Positions 1 through 8,381 of a stretch of 25,280 nucleotides of DNA are shown one piece after another. The first letter of the stretch is position 1; each line of letters opens with the position of its first letter. This DNA is from DASYVD01 sp036000545. Lineage in GTDB: Bacteria > Actinomycetota > UBA4738 > CALAEC01. The notes under the pieces were generated by a model. It was not told the DNA's origin. It saw nothing but the letters and a program-made list of their open reading frames with translations, and ran no database searches. Where the stretch lies: assembly GCA_036000545.1 (NCBI GenBank), contig DASYVD010000113.1, positions 1-25,280 on the forward strand, given 5' to 3'. Position numbers and translations under genes: made by a program.

Positions 1-3
1 GGG

Positions 4-2193
4 CTAGGCGCCGCGGGCGACGGGCGAGCCCGGGGCTGCTTCGGCGTGCTTCCGTTTCGCCGGGCCGAGCTTGCCGATGGCAGCCGCCCTCTCCAGCACG
101 GCCGTCATGGTGGGCTCATCGAGGGGACGGGCGAACAGGAACCCCTGGGCCATCTGGCACCCCAGCTCGCGGAGCGCTGTGAGCTGCTCTTCGCGCTCCA
201 CGCCCTCCGCAACCACCTCGAGCCGGAGGACCTGGGCCAGCCGCACGATGGCCCGAGCCAGGGCGGAATCCTCCGGCCCACGGTCGAGGCCGTCCACGAA
301 CGACGGGTCGATCTTCAGGAAGTCCACGGGGAACCGCTGGAGATGGGCCAGCGACGACTGCCCGGCGCCGAAATCGTCCACGGCCAGCTTCACCCCGAGC
401 TGCTTGAGCTCCTTGAGGACGGAGATGGTCGCATCCGCGTCGCCGAGCATCATGGTTTCGTTGAACTCCAGCACCAGGTTGGCGTGCTCGGGGCCCCACT
501 CCGCCGAGGCCCGAGCAAGGTCCTCGACCACGGAACCCGTTCGAAGCTCGGTGGCGGAGAGGTTCACGCTCACCGACAGCGGCGGGTCGACGGGGAAGGC
601 GCGCTGCCACTTCCGGGACTGAGCCGAGGCCTGCTCAACCACCCACCGGCCGATCTCCATCATCAGGTCGGACTCTTCGGCGACGGGCAGGAAGTCCCCG
701 GGCTGGAGAAGCCCTCGCTCGGGATGGTTCCAACGCAAGAGCGCCTCCACACCGACGATGCGTTCGCTTCGCAACTCCACCACCGGCTGGTAATGAAGGA
801 CGAACTCGCCGCGCTCGACGGCCCGGCGGAGGTCCGCCTCGATTTGCAGGTTGTCGATCGCCTCGGAGTGGGTACGCATGTCGAAGACCACGCACCGCCC
901 CTTCCCCTGCGTCTTGGCCATGTACAGGGCGACGTCGGCGTCACGAAGGAGCTGATCCAGGCCCTCGGTCTCGTGGACGGCCACCCCCACGCTGGCCGTC
1001 ACGAACACTTCCTTGTCCCCGACGGAGAACGGCTCCTGCATCGACCGGATGATGCGGCGAGCGACGTTGCTCACGTCGCGGGGGTCGGCCACGTCGTCGA
1101 GCAGGACGGCGAACTCGTCGCCGCCCAGTCTTGCCAGCGTGTCCTCGGGACGGACGCACTCTCGCAAGCGCTCGCCCACCACGACGAGGAGCTCGTCTCC
1201 GGCGGCGTGTCCCAGGCTGTCGTTGATGGCCTTGAACCCGTCGAGGTCGACCAACAGCACCGCCGGCAGCGGGTTGCCCCGCCGGCTCAGGGCGTGGTCC
1301 ACGCGATCCTTGAACAGAGCCCGGTTGGCCAAGCCGGTGAGCGAGTCGTGGAAGGCTCGGTGAGCGACCTCCTCCTCCAGGGCCCGCCGCTCGCTGACGT
1401 CTCGGAAGATCGCCACGATGCCGGCGACCTCCGGCTCGTTGAGGAGGCTCCGGGCCCGCGCCTCAACGTACCGCCACGAGCCGTCCGCGTGACGCATCCG
1501 CAGCTCGACGGTGAACCCGTCGCCGGGAGCGGCGGCGGCGGCTTGGAGGAGCCGACCGGCCGCGTCGGCGTCGTCCGGGTGGGACAGGGCAAGAAGGTTC
1601 AGCCCGACCAGCTCTCGGCGGGCGTACCCCAGGACCTCGGCACCCGAGGAGCTCTGCTCCCGGATCACTCCCGCCTCGTTGGACACCACGATGAGGTCCC
1701 TGGCGTACCGGATCATCTGGCGGGCTCGGGACGCCGACCGGAGTGCACGCTCCGCATAGACCGCGACGGCGACCCCCAGGAGGGCTACGGCGCCGGACGC
1801 CAACCACCCGGCCAGCCGGAGACCGCTTGAGAGGGGAGCCACGGACACAGCCACGATGAACGCGCCACACCCGACCACCAGGGCGATCGGAGCGGGCGAG
1901 AGGCGAGCGATGGTCGCCACCCGGCGGATCATGCGCATGGTTCGCGCGACCGGCGCGACGGATCCACGAAGCGACCGAACGGCTTGGCGCACGGTGAACC
2001 GGACCCGGAGCCGAGCCCGGCGCAGCCGGCGCCGGAACGACTTCCTCCGTCGGGAGGGTGCCTGGCCCTCGGGCTCGGGGACGATCTCACCCTCGGGCTC
2101 TGGCACGACCTCTCCGTCGAGGGCGACGTCGATCACGTCCTCAGCCGACGCCGAGGACTGCCCGTCGTCGTGGGGCGCTGGATCGGGGGCCAC
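4..2193 (-). CDS. Membrane-anchored PAS-GGDEF-EAL cyclic-di-GMP protein
   Basis: 729 residues, predicted to make and break the second messenger cyclic di-GMP. Order: an acidic N-terminus with a short VPEPEGE/Q tandem repeat (about 30-43), an Arg-rich stretch (48-70), two hydrophobic segments (about 101-121 and 127-147), a PAS domain (about 160-275), GGDEF (about 276-440) and EAL (about 450-705). The GGDEF motif is intact at 357-361, and RPED at 348-351 lies exactly five residues upstream, matching an inhibitory I-site. The EAL domain keeps E483-A-L, N544, E576, D606-D607-F-G, K627, E663 and QGFLF, so both catalytic domains look competent. Start is GTG with AAGGAAA just upstream. It follows mutM after 66 bases and ends the long minus-strand block. 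Whether cyclase or phosphodiesterase activity dominates cannot be read from sequence. Confidence 0.95.
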   Translation of the reverse strand: MAPDPAPHDDGQSSASAEDVIDVALDGEVVPEPEGEIVPEPEGQAPSRRRKSFRRRLRRARLRVRFTVRQAVRSLRGSVAPVARTMRMIRRVATIARLSPAPIALVVGCGAFIVAVSVAPLSSGLRLAGWLASGAVALLGVAVAVYAERALRSASRARQMIRYARDLIVVSNEAGVIREQSSSGAEVLGYARRELVGLNLLALSHPDDADAAGRLLQAAAAAPGDGFTVELRMRHADGSWRYVEARARSLLNEPEVAGIVAIFRDVSERRALEEEVAHRAFHDSLTGLANRALFKDRVDHALSRRGNPLPAVLLVDLDGFKAINDSLGHAAGDELLVVVGERLRECVRPEDTLARLGGDEFAVLLDDVADPRDVSNVARRIIRSMQEPFSVGDKEVFVTASVGVAVHETEGLDQLLRDADVALYMAKTQGKGRCVVFDMRTHSEAIDNLQIEADLRRAVERGEFVLHYQPVVELRSERIVGVEALLRWNHPERGLLQPGDFLPVAEESDLMMEIGRWVVEQASAQSRKWQRAFPVDPPLSVSVNLSATELRTGSVVEDLARASAEWGPEHANLVLEFNETMMLGDADATISVLKELKQLGVKLAVDDFGAGQSSLAHLQRFPVDFLKIDPSFVDGLDRGPEDSALARAIVRLAQVLRLEVVAEGVEREEQLTALRELGCQMAQGFLFARPLDEPTMTAVLERAAAIGKLGPAKRKHAEAAPGSPVARGA

Positions 2194-2259
2194 GCTTTCC
2201 TTATCGGGCGGGAACCCCCCGCGGCTGAATGCGAATCCCCCGAACCGTGACGGCGGCGG

Positions 2260-3102
2260 TCAGCTCTGACACTGCGGACAGAAGTAGGACTTCCGATTGG
2301 AGATCTTGACCGTGTCGATGGGGGTCCGGCAGCGCCGGCAGGGCTCTCCCTGCCGGCCGTACACCTTCAGCTCGCTCTGGTACTCGCCGGGCTTGCCATA
2401 GAGATCGACATAAGCCTCGTCGTCGAGGGTGGTCCCCCGGAACCGGATGGCTTCCTGGACCACCTCCTGCATGCCGCGGTACAGCCGCCGAACCTCCTGA
2501 GAGGAGAGCTCGTCGGACATCCGGTCGTGGCGGAGCCCCGCGGCGAACAGCACCTCGTCCGAATAGATGTTGCCGAGGCCGGAGACGAACTTCTGGTCCA
2601 TGAGCAGGGGCTTCAGCTTGGACTTGCGCTCCGCGAGCATGTGCGAGAACTGCTGCCATGTGAACGTGGTCTCGAGAGGGTCGAGGGCGATATGGGCGAG
2701 CTCGGCGACCTTCCCCAGCTCGTCCCGGTGAGCCACGAACAGCTCTCCGAACGTCCGGGGGTCGATGAACCGCAGGTCGCCTCCCTGCTGGAACGTGATG
2801 ACCACGTGCGTGTGCGTGATCGGCGCCATCCGCTTGTTGCCTCGGAGGAAACGCCCGCTCATCCCCATGTGCGCCACGAGGAAGTCGCCGTCGTCCAAGT
2901 GGAAGAGGATGTATTTCCCGCGCCGGTCCACCCTGGTGATCTTCTTTCCGACCAGCCGGTCGCGGATCTCCTTGGGGGCCTTGTGGCGCCGGATCACCCT
3001 TCGAGAGTTCTTGCTCCGCTTGACCTCCACCGCGGCGATCCGCCGGCCCACCACGTCCTTCTCGAGGTCCCGCCGAAGCACCTCGACCTCGGGCAGCTCC
3101 AC
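2260..3102 (-). CDS. mutM: Formamidopyrimidine-DNA glycosylase (Fpg/MutM), N-terminal proline absent
   Basis: 280 residues. Fpg removes oxidised purines such as 8-oxoguanine and nicks the abasic site. Seen: the ELPEVE N-terminus, the lysine of RRGKY (near residue 60), the GLGNIYSDE helix-two-turn-helix region, and a C-terminal zinc finger CRRC...CPQC with the preceding arginine (NRKSYFC). The start is GTG and the in-frame codon directly before it is the TAG stop of rnc, so the protein must begin Met-Glu-Leu-Pro. The family normally begins Met-Pro-Glu-Leu-Pro, and the exposed Pro is the Schiff-base nucleophile. Here Met occupies that position. An AGGAGG sequence lies about 9 bases upstream. 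The fold is clear; catalytic behaviour is uncertain. Confidence 0.93.
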   Translation of the reverse strand: MELPEVEVLRRDLEKDVVGRRIAAVEVKRSKNSRRVIRRHKAPKEIRDRLVGKKITRVDRRGKYILFHLDDGDFLVAHMGMSGRFLRGNKRMAPITHTHVVITFQQGGDLRFIDPRTFGELFVAHRDELGKVAELAHIALDPLETTFTWQQFSHMLAERKSKLKPLLMDQKFVSGLGNIYSDEVLFAAGLRHDRMSDELSSQEVRRLYRGMQEVVQEAIRFRGTTLDDEAYVDLYGKPGEYQSELKVYGRQGEPCRRCRTPIDTVKISNRKSYFCPQCQS

Positions 3103-3837
3103 CTAGTCCGCCCTCCTCAGTCCGCTGCCGCGGTCGGCAAGCTCTCCAGGGCCCTCCCGGGTGAGGCGGTCGAACGCCTCGCGGGCAGCCCGCTGTTCCG
3201 CCTCCTTCTTGGAGCGTCCCCGGCCCGTGCCGAAGGGCTTACCCGCCAGAAGCACGGTGGCGGTGAACTCCTTGGCGTGGTCGGGGCCTTCCTCGCGGAT
3301 CCGGTACTGGGGGACGCTTCCGATGTCCTGCGCCGCCAGCTCCTGGAGGGTCGTCTTGTAGTCGCGCTCTCCCTCTCCCCGGGCGTACGCCGCCATCCGC
3401 GGCCAGAACAGGCGCTCGATGACCCGCCAGGAGGCCTTCAGGCCACGGTCCAGATACACGGCGCCGAGGATGGCCTCCATGGCGTCGGCCAGGATGCTGG
3501 TCTTGTCCCTTCCTCCGGACTGTTCCTCACCTCTCCCGAGGAAGATCTCCTCGCCCAAGCCGAGCTCGCGCGCCACGTCAGCCAGGGTGGTCATGTTCAC
3601 CGTGGCCGCCCGAAGCTTGGCCAGCTCGCCTTCGGGCAGGTCGGGAAAGGACCGATACGCGAGATCGGTCACCACGAGCCCGAGCACGGCGTCTCCGAGA
3701 AACTCGAGACGCTCGTTGGTGATCCCGCTCTCCCGCTCGAACGCGTACGAGCGATGCGTGAGTGCCGTCTCCAGTAGCCTCCGGTCGCGGAACCGCGTCC
3801 CCAGAGCCTGTTCGAGGCGGCGAAGCTGTCTCAGCAA
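3103..3837 (-). CDS. rnc: Ribonuclease III
   Basis: About 244 residues. It cleaves double-stranded RNA in rRNA processing and mRNA decay. The catalytic domain carries ERLEFLGDAVLG and, further on, DAMEAILGAVYLD, which hold the metal-binding acidic residues. A double-stranded RNA binding domain follows (from about DYKTTLQEL to the RSKKEAEQRAAREAF helix). The frame stays open upstream through rpmF, but that part does not resemble RNase III. I chose TTG at 3835-3837, preceded by AGAGGA directly after the rpmF stop; CTG at 3832-3834 has better spacing and is an alternative. The stop codon abuts the mutM GTG with no gap, which suggests coupled translation. Confidence 0.93.
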   Translation of the reverse strand: MLRQLRRLEQALGTRFRDRRLLETALTHRSYAFERESGITNERLEFLGDAVLGLVVTDLAYRSFPDLPEGELAKLRAATVNMTTLADVARELGLGEEIFLGRGEEQSGGRDKTSILADAMEAILGAVYLDRGLKASWRVIERLFWPRMAAYARGEGERDYKTTLQELAAQDIGSVPQYRIREEGPDHAKEFTATVLLAGKPFGTGRGRSKKEAEQRAAREAFDRLTREGPGELADRGSGLRRAD

Positions 3838-3845
3838 ACGATCCT

Positions 3846-4022
3846 CTACTCGATCTCCACGGCCTGGCGGCCCCGGTAGTACCCGCAGTTGGGGCACACC
3901 CTGTGGGGAAGCTTGGGCTGATGGCACTGTGGGCACGTGCTGTAGGTGGGAAGCGTGCCCTTCCACTGGGACTTGCGGTGATTCGTTCTGGCCCTGCTCT
4001 TCTTGCGCTTCGGGACCGCCAC
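3846..4022 (-). CDS. rpmF: 50S ribosomal protein L32 (zinc-binding form)
   Basis: 58 residues beginning M-A-V-P-K-R-K-K-S. The basic N-terminus with NHRKSQW, followed by CPQC and CPNC pairs, is typical of the zinc-binding (C+) form of L32. Start is GTG with AAAGGAGC upstream. It lies 28 bases after yceD and 8 bases before rnc; the yceD-rpmF pairing is widely conserved in bacteria. Confidence 0.97.
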   Translation of the reverse strand: MAVPKRKKSRARTNHRKSQWKGTLPTYSTCPQCHQPKLPHRVCPNCGYYRGRQAVEIE

Positions 4023-4050
4023 GTTGCTCCTTTCGCGTTCTGGTTCGGTG

Positions 4051-4578
4051 TCAGGCCTGCCGGTCGAGACGGAGCCGGCTCAGAGGCTCCCATCGAGGAT
4101 CCACAGCAGGCGGGCACGAGCACTCCCCGAGGTTCCGGTCGCCGCCGCAGCGCTCGCAAAGGCCCAGACAGTCCTCCCGACACAACGGAGAGAACGGCAT
4201 GGCCAGCAGGACGGAGTCCCTGACCATCGGTTCGAGGTCGATGGTTCCCTCTCGCACCGGGTAGTCGTCGTCACTGCCATCCGGCTGGAGGGCGAAGAGC
4301 TCGGTCACCTCGACCCGGAATTCCCCTGAGAAGGGCTTGAGGCATCTCGCGCACCGGTAGTCGATCCGCCCCGACAGTGGGCCGCTCACCAGGATCCCCT
4401 CGACGACGCTCTCGAGCAGGACGTCGATTCGAACCGGGACCTCCGGTGAGACCTCGGCGAGCTCGCTCTCGAGATCGTCGAACCGCTCTGTCAGGTGGAC
4501 CTCGCGAGATGATCCCGGGCTGTCGAGGAGATCGCGCACGTCGATCGCCCGCGCCGGGGGCAGCGAGCTCTCCGTCAT
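4051..4578 (-). CDS. yceD: YceD/DUF177 family protein
   Basis: 175 residues. DUF177 proteins are almost always encoded next to rpmF and are linked to large-subunit rRNA or ribosome metabolism; the molecular role is not settled. Visible features are YRCARCLKPFSGEF in the middle and a Cys-rich C-terminal block, CREDCLGLCERCGG followed by GECSC, which could bind a metal. The N-terminal VRDLLDSPGSSREV matches the family pattern. The ATG overlaps the stop of the upstream coiled-coil gene as ATGA, so it is probably translationally coupled. Confidence 0.9.
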   Translation of the reverse strand: MTESSLPPARAIDVRDLLDSPGSSREVHLTERFDDLESELAEVSPEVPVRIDVLLESVVEGILVSGPLSGRIDYRCARCLKPFSGEFRVEVTELFALQPDGSDDDYPVREGTIDLEPMVRDSVLLAMPFSPLCREDCLGLCERCGGDRNLGECSCPPAVDPRWEPLSRLRLDRQA

Positions 4579-5114
4579 CCCTCCACCTCTTCCTCGTCGT
4601 CGGCCACTCCGAACTCTTCCTCAGCCACCGTCGCGCCCCGAAGTCGCTGCCGGCCCTTCTCCACCTGTGCGTGGGTCCTCCCGAGCTGGGCCTCGATCTT
4701 GGCCAGCTGCTCCCGGGCCTTGGTCAGGGTGATCTCGAACGAGGCCAGCTTGGCGTCCACGTAGTCCTCTGCCTCGAGGCGGATCTGGCGGGCCTCGTCC
4801 CGGGCCTCGCCCAGCACCCGCTCGGCCTCCCGCTGTGCCTCCTTGACCACCTCCTGGTCGGCGACCAGGCGGTCCTGCTCCTCCCGGCCCTCCTGCACGA
4901 CGGCCTCGGCGTCCCGGCGAGCCTTGGCCAGGAGCTCCTCCCGGTCCTTCACCACCCACCGGGCCTGCTTGATCTCTTCGGGGAGCGCCTCCCGCATCTC
5001 CTTCACCAGCTCCAAGACCTCATCCCGGTTCACCAGGACCGAAGACGAAAGGGGCATGGACTTGGCCTGCGAGATCAGCTCTTCGAGCTGCTGGATACGG
5101 GCGGCGATATCCAC
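4575..5114 (-). CDS. SepIVA/DivIVA-like coiled-coil protein
   Basis: 179 residues, mostly Glu/Arg/Ala-rich helix from about residue 35 to 155, predicted to form a long coiled coil, with a very acidic end (EEEFGVADDEEEVEG). Proteins of this type next to yceD, rpmF and rnc in actinobacteria are related to DivIVA/SepIVA, which organises septation and cell-wall growth; automated annotation sometimes calls them ATP-synthase subunit-b-like because of the coiled coil. Start GTG (5112-5114) shares one base with the coaD TAG stop (TAGTG), with AGGAG about 11 bases upstream. The frame is open further upstream but only in antiparallel-looking, coaD-overlapping sequence. Family membership is inferred mainly from neighbourhood and composition. 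Confidence 0.75.
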   Translation of the reverse strand: MDIAARIQQLEELISQAKSMPLSSSVLVNRDEVLELVKEMREALPEEIKQARWVVKDREELLAKARRDAEAVVQEGREEQDRLVADQEVVKEAQREAERVLGEARDEARQIRLEAEDYVDAKLASFEITLTKAREQLAKIEAQLGRTHAQVEKGRQRLRGATVAEEEFGVADDEEEVEG

Positions 5115-5590
5115 TAGCCGAGCTTCTCCTTGAGGAGCAGCAGCACGTGGGCGGGCACCAGGGCGCTGACGTCGCCCCCGAGCTGGGCCACCTCCTTGAC
5201 CAGGGAGGACGACAGGTACGACCACTGGGGATTGGTGGGCACGAAGCAGGTCTCCACCCCCGAGAGGTGGCGGTTCATCTGGGCCATCTGGAGCTCGTAG
5301 TCGAAGTCCGACACCGCTCGGAGACCTTTGACGATGATCCCGATGCCCCGGTCCCGGGCGTGGTCCACCAGAAGCCCGTCGAACGAGGCAACCTCCACGT
5401 TGGAGAGGCCGGAAACCGCCTCCTCCAGCATCGCCACACGCTCCTCCACTGTGAACATGGACTTCTTGTTCGGGTTGTCGATCACGGCCACCACGACCTG
5501 GTCGAACATGGCAGCGGCCCGCTCGACCACGTCTATGTGCCCGTTCGTGACGGGGTCGAAGGTTCCGGGGCAGAGTGCGGTCAGGGTCAC
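5114..5590 (-). CDS. coaD: Phosphopantetheine adenylyltransferase
   Basis: 158 residues, the normal length. It transfers AMP from ATP to 4'-phosphopantetheine, the penultimate step of coenzyme A synthesis. Seen: PGTFDPVTNGH at the N-terminus (the nucleotidyltransferase TxGH-type motif), VKGLRAVSDFDYE in the centre (substrate-binding arginine) and WSYLSSSLVKEVA near the C-terminus (the SSxxVKE motif). GTG start overlaps the rsmD stop by four bases (GTGA). The rsmD-coaD order is conserved in many bacteria. Confidence 0.97.
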   Translation of the reverse strand: MTLTALCPGTFDPVTNGHIDVVERAAAMFDQVVVAVIDNPNKKSMFTVEERVAMLEEAVSGLSNVEVASFDGLLVDHARDRGIGIIVKGLRAVSDFDYELQMAQMNRHLSGVETCFVPTNPQWSYLSSSLVKEVAQLGGDVSALVPAHVLLLLKEKLG

Positions 5591-6132
5591 CGTTCCTCCA
5601 GGTAGACGAGGACCAGGGCGTCCCCGTACACCAGGCGTTTGGTCTCGACGTAGTGTAGCGGAACGACAGCTTTGGGATTCCTCGACGGCCTGGTCAGGAC
5701 GAACGTTCCCCCCGGAGTCAGCCTCTTGACCAGGCCCTCGAGGGCAGCCGCGAGCGCGCGCTGCGGGAACGTGTAGGGAGGGTCGAGGAAGGCCACGTCG
5801 TAGGGCCCGGCGTCGTCCCGGGCCAGGAACCGGCGGACGTCTGAGCGGTGGACCGGGCCGGCGCCCGCGAACCTGGCGCGCGACAGGTTCTCTCTGATCG
5901 CCCGGATCGCTCCGGCTCCGGAGTCCACGAAGTCACACGATGCCGCCCCCCGGGAGAGGGCCTCGATGCCCACCGCCCCGGTCCCGGCGAACAGGTCGGC
6001 ACAGCGGGCGCCTTTCACCCGGTCGCCGAGGCTCGCGAACAGCCCCTCCCGGGCCCGATCCGACAGCGGCCGGGTGCCCCCAGGAACCGGCGCAAGCCGG
6101 GTGCCCTTGGCCGTGCCGGCGATCACCCTCAT
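5587..6132 (-). CDS. rsmD: 16S rRNA (guanine966-N2)-methyltransferase RsmD
   Basis: 181 residues. It methylates G966 of 16S rRNA using S-adenosylmethionine. Seen: MRVIAGTAKG and RPLSDRAREGLFASL at the N-terminus, the SAM-binding DLFAGTGAVGIEAL, and the N-methyltransferase signature FLDPPY. The open frame continues far upstream, but only this ATG gives a family-like N-terminus. The ATG overlaps the stop of the preceding methyltransferase as ATGA. Confidence 0.95.
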   Translation of the reverse strand: MRVIAGTAKGTRLAPVPGGTRPLSDRAREGLFASLGDRVKGARCADLFAGTGAVGIEALSRGAASCDFVDSGAGAIRAIRENLSRARFAGAGPVHRSDVRRFLARDDAGPYDVAFLDPPYTFPQRALAAALEGLVKRLTPGGTFVLTRPSRNPKAVVPLHYVETKRLVYGDALVLVYLEER

Positions 6133-6737
6133 CGAGGGCGACCGATCCCCAGAACATGAGGACGCACCGGAGAGGCCGGTCCGACCGAAACCCGACGGTA
6201 TCGCACCTCGAAGCCGGCTCCACGCAGCGCGGCCACCGGATCGCGATTGGGGTGGCATCCGGCCGCCAGGCGGCTCCACAGCGGCTGGATCAGATCCTGC
6301 GTCCGGCCGGCTCTCGGCGAGAGGGATCGCACGTGCTCGTAGAAGCGCACTGTTCCCCGCGGCCGAAGCACGCGGCGGAGCTCTGCGGCAGCGCGGGCGG
6401 GCCGTGGCACTGAGCAGAGCACGTTGCACGCGATGACGGTGTCGAAGACTCCATCCTCGAACGGCAAGGCCTCCGCATCCCCCCGCAGCACGCGAACCGG
6501 GACCGTCGCCGCCATCGATCTCCGCTGCGCCCTTCGGGCCATGGTGGGCTCGGGCTCCACCGCGACCACGAGTCGAGCGTCCCGGTAGCGCGGGAAGTTG
6601 ACCCCCGTGCCGGCGCCAATCTCGAGAACCGTTCCGGAGGCCATCGCCACCAACTCCTCTCGGTTCCTCTTCTCGTGAGGAGGGGCCACGCGCATCAGCA
6701 GGTCCCAGGCGCGGGCGAAGATCGGGTGGCTCCTCAT
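6129..6737 (-). CDS. Class I SAM-dependent methyltransferase
   Basis: 202 residues of the Methyltransf_11/UbiE-like type. Motif I is VLEIGAGTGVNF (about 37-48), an acidic residue ends the next strand (VVAVEPEP), and GDAEALPFEDGVFDTVIA matches the later core motifs. The C-terminal part (FYEHVRSLSPRAGR...WSRLAAGCHPNRD) resembles small-molecule or lipid methyltransferases of the UbiE/PmtA kind, but the substrate cannot be told. It overlaps both neighbours by four bases (ATGA at each end), so it is tied translationally to the LLM oxidoreductase and rsmD. Confidence 0.9.
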   Translation of the reverse strand: MRSHPIFARAWDLLMRVAPPHEKRNREELVAMASGTVLEIGAGTGVNFPRYRDARLVVAVEPEPTMARRAQRRSMAATVPVRVLRGDAEALPFEDGVFDTVIACNVLCSVPRPARAAAELRRVLRPRGTVRFYEHVRSLSPRAGRTQDLIQPLWSRLAAGCHPNRDPVAALRGAGFEVRYRRVSVGPASPVRPHVLGIGRPR

Positions 6738-7690
6738 CCCATTCGAGGGAGGATCTCCGAGCCGAGCAGGGCCAGCATCTCGATGTCGTCCACGAGGAGG
6801 TCCTGGAGCATGATCCGCTGGACCCCCGCCTCATCGAACGCCGCGAGCAGTTCCAGCGCCTGGTCCGGCGTCCCGACCACGACCCCTCTGGCCTCCAAGC
6901 CCGAGAGGAAGTCGTCGGCCGATGAGGCGTCTTCGGGATCGATCTCCATGAGCCGCTCCACCCGGTGGATCAGCTCGCCGCGATCGGCGCCGACCACCAC
7001 ACCGGTCATGAGAGACGTGGTGAAGGTGTCCTGGTCGCGGCCTTCGGCGTCGACGGCGTCCCGAACCCGCGCGTACCGCGCCCGAGCCTCGTCGGGCGGA
7101 ACGAAGAAGGTGTTGTACTCGTCTGCCCATCGGGCGGCGAGCCGTGCGATCCCGGCGCCGCCCCTACCCCCCACGATGACCGGGAGGTGCGGCTGCTGGA
7201 CCGGTTTCGGTGTGAACGGGCAATCTCGCAGGGTGTAGTGCCGTCCCTCGAAAGTGAACACCGGCTCCTTGAACAGCCCGTGGACGATCTCGAGCTGTTC
7301 GGCCAGCATCTGCATTCGCTCGGGGACGGGAGGGAACGGGAAGCCGTGGGTCTGGTGCTCCTCCGTCCACCAGCCGGCACCCAAGCCCAGCTCGACGCGG
7401 CCCCCGGAGATTTCATCCACCGTCGTGGCCGCCTTGGCCAGGACCGTGGGATGGCGGAATGTGACCGGCGAAACGAGCGTCCCCAGCCGAACCCGCTCGG
7501 TTCGGGCGGCGAGAGCCGCCAAGACCGTCCAGGCATCCGACGAACCCCGGTCTCGTGCACCCATGACCGAGTAGTAATGGTCGGACCTGAACAGGGCCTC
7601 GAACCCGTGCTCCTCGCACGCCAGCGCCAGCGAGAGCCATTGGTCCCAGGTAACGCCTTCCTGTCCTTCGATCATCAGAGAGAACCGCAT
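6734..7690 (-). CDS. LLM class F420-dependent oxidoreductase
   Basis: About 318 residues of the luciferase-like monooxygenase (bacterial luciferase) TIM-barrel superfamily. Seen: ALACEEHGFEALFRSDHYY, RVRLGTLVSPVTFRHP, SGGRVELGLGAGWWTEEH and PVIVGGRGG, the hallmarks of F420- or FMN-using members. Coenzyme F420 is favoured because the window also encodes CofC. The substrate is unknown. I chose ATG at 7688-7690 (AAGGGA about 9 bases upstream); a TTG at 7706-7708 overlaps the vapC stop (TTGA) and would add six residues. It lies directly behind vapC and overlaps the methyltransferase gene, so it sits inside the long operon. Confidence 0.9.
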   Translation of the reverse strand: MRFSLMIEGQEGVTWDQWLSLALACEEHGFEALFRSDHYYSVMGARDRGSSDAWTVLAALAARTERVRLGTLVSPVTFRHPTVLAKAATTVDEISGGRVELGLGAGWWTEEHQTHGFPFPPVPERMQMLAEQLEIVHGLFKEPVFTFEGRHYTLRDCPFTPKPVQQPHLPVIVGGRGGAGIARLAARWADEYNTFFVPPDEARARYARVRDAVDAEGRDQDTFTTSLMTGVVVGADRGELIHRVERLMEIDPEDASSADDFLSGLEARGVVVGTPDQALELLAAFDEAGVQRIMLQDLLVDDIEMLALLGSEILPRMG

Positions 7691-7704
7691 CGGAGCACGT
7701 CCCT

Positions 7705-8133
7705 TCAAGCGAGAAGCTGTTCGAACTCAGCCGACAGTGGTTCGATGAATCTCAAGCCTCTGACTGAACGGAAGGCTCGATCTGCGGATACGAGGGCTTC
7801 CGCTCCTACGCGAAGCGCAACAGCGGCGAGCACGCTATCGAACGCGCCAAGCTCGGGGTTCTCCTCGAACAGTCGCAATCCCCGGTGAAGATCCTCTGCT
7901 TCGGTCAGCAGCAGCGGAGCGAAACCAACCGCGTACCGTCGCCCGAGGCGAACTGCGAGGTGTCTTCCCCGCCGGCGCGCATGGATATCCACGAACTCCT
8001 GAATCACCTCGGGCGTGGTCGATGCCGAAAGGCGTCCGTGCCGAATGGTCTCAAGCAGGGCCCTGCACGGCTCTCTCAGTGGGTGATCCGCGCCCACAGC
8101 GTAGGCCAGCACGCTCGTATCGAGGACGATCAC
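7705..8133 (-). CDS. vapC: PIN-domain ribonuclease toxin (VapC family)
   Basis: 142 residues. VapC toxins are Mg-dependent endoribonucleases, commonly cutting tRNA or rRNA, and are held inactive by VapB. The acidic active-site set is visible: D5 in LDTSVL, E42 or E46 in PEVIQEF, D99 in LGAFDSVLAA and D118 in SADRAF. Start GTG overlaps the antitoxin stop by four bases (GTGA), the usual arrangement of these pairs. The DNA is less GC-rich than the flanks, consistent with acquisition. No truncation is seen. Confidence 0.92.
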   Translation of the reverse strand: MIVLDTSVLAYAVGADHPLREPCRALLETIRHGRLSASTTPEVIQEFVDIHARRRGRHLAVRLGRRYAVGFAPLLLTEAEDLHRGLRLFEENPELGAFDSVLAAVALRVGAEALVSADRAFRSVRGLRFIEPLSAEFEQLLA

Positions 8134-8381
8134 GGAAAGCGTCGGTCGTGCGCCTCTTCAATCTCCCGCTTGAGATCTCGGGGGTCTTCAGGTACGGGCA
8201 TGGGCTCCGCCTCGAGGATCTCCTTGAGCGCAGCCCGCTTCCGCGCCAGGTCCGCCGGCAAGGCGGAGTCGATGGCCTCCCGGACAATTTGGGCAACGGA
8301 AGTGCGTCTCCGTCTTGCCTCCGCCTGAAGCCGCCGGTAGCGATCGTCGTCGAGCAGGATCTGAAGCCTACGGTCGAGCAT
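8130..8381 (-). CDS. vapB: Ribbon-helix-helix antitoxin (VapB/CopG type)
   Basis: 83 residues. The N-terminus (LDRRLQILLDDDRYRRLQAE) gives a beta strand followed by a helix, then RRTSVAQIVREAID as the second helix, the pattern of a ribbon-helix-helix DNA-binding domain; the acidic, charged C-terminus (EDPRDLKREIEEAHDRRF) should bind VapC. I chose ATG 8379-8381 because no Shine-Dalgarno sequence is present and a TAATGT hexamer ends six bases upstream, fitting a leaderless transcript. ATG 8385-8387 would add two residues. A perfect inverted repeat covers this start, so the pair probably represses itself. Confidence 0.88.
   Translation of the reverse strand: MLDRRLQILLDDDRYRRLQAEARRRRTSVAQIVREAIDSALPADLARKRAALKEILEAEPMPVPEDPRDLKREIEEAHDRRFP

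Noticed and set aside
46..1830. 594-codon open frame on the plus strand opposite the GGDEF-EAL gene
   Set aside because: It mirrors a gene with intact catalytic motifs on the other strand; its product is low-complexity and rich in His, Gly and Arg, as expected for an antisense frame in high-GC DNA.
6133..6834. N-terminal extension of rsmD that would fuse it to another protein
   Set aside because: The extension is an alternate frame of the methyltransferase gene; RsmD begins naturally at M-R-V-I-A-G.
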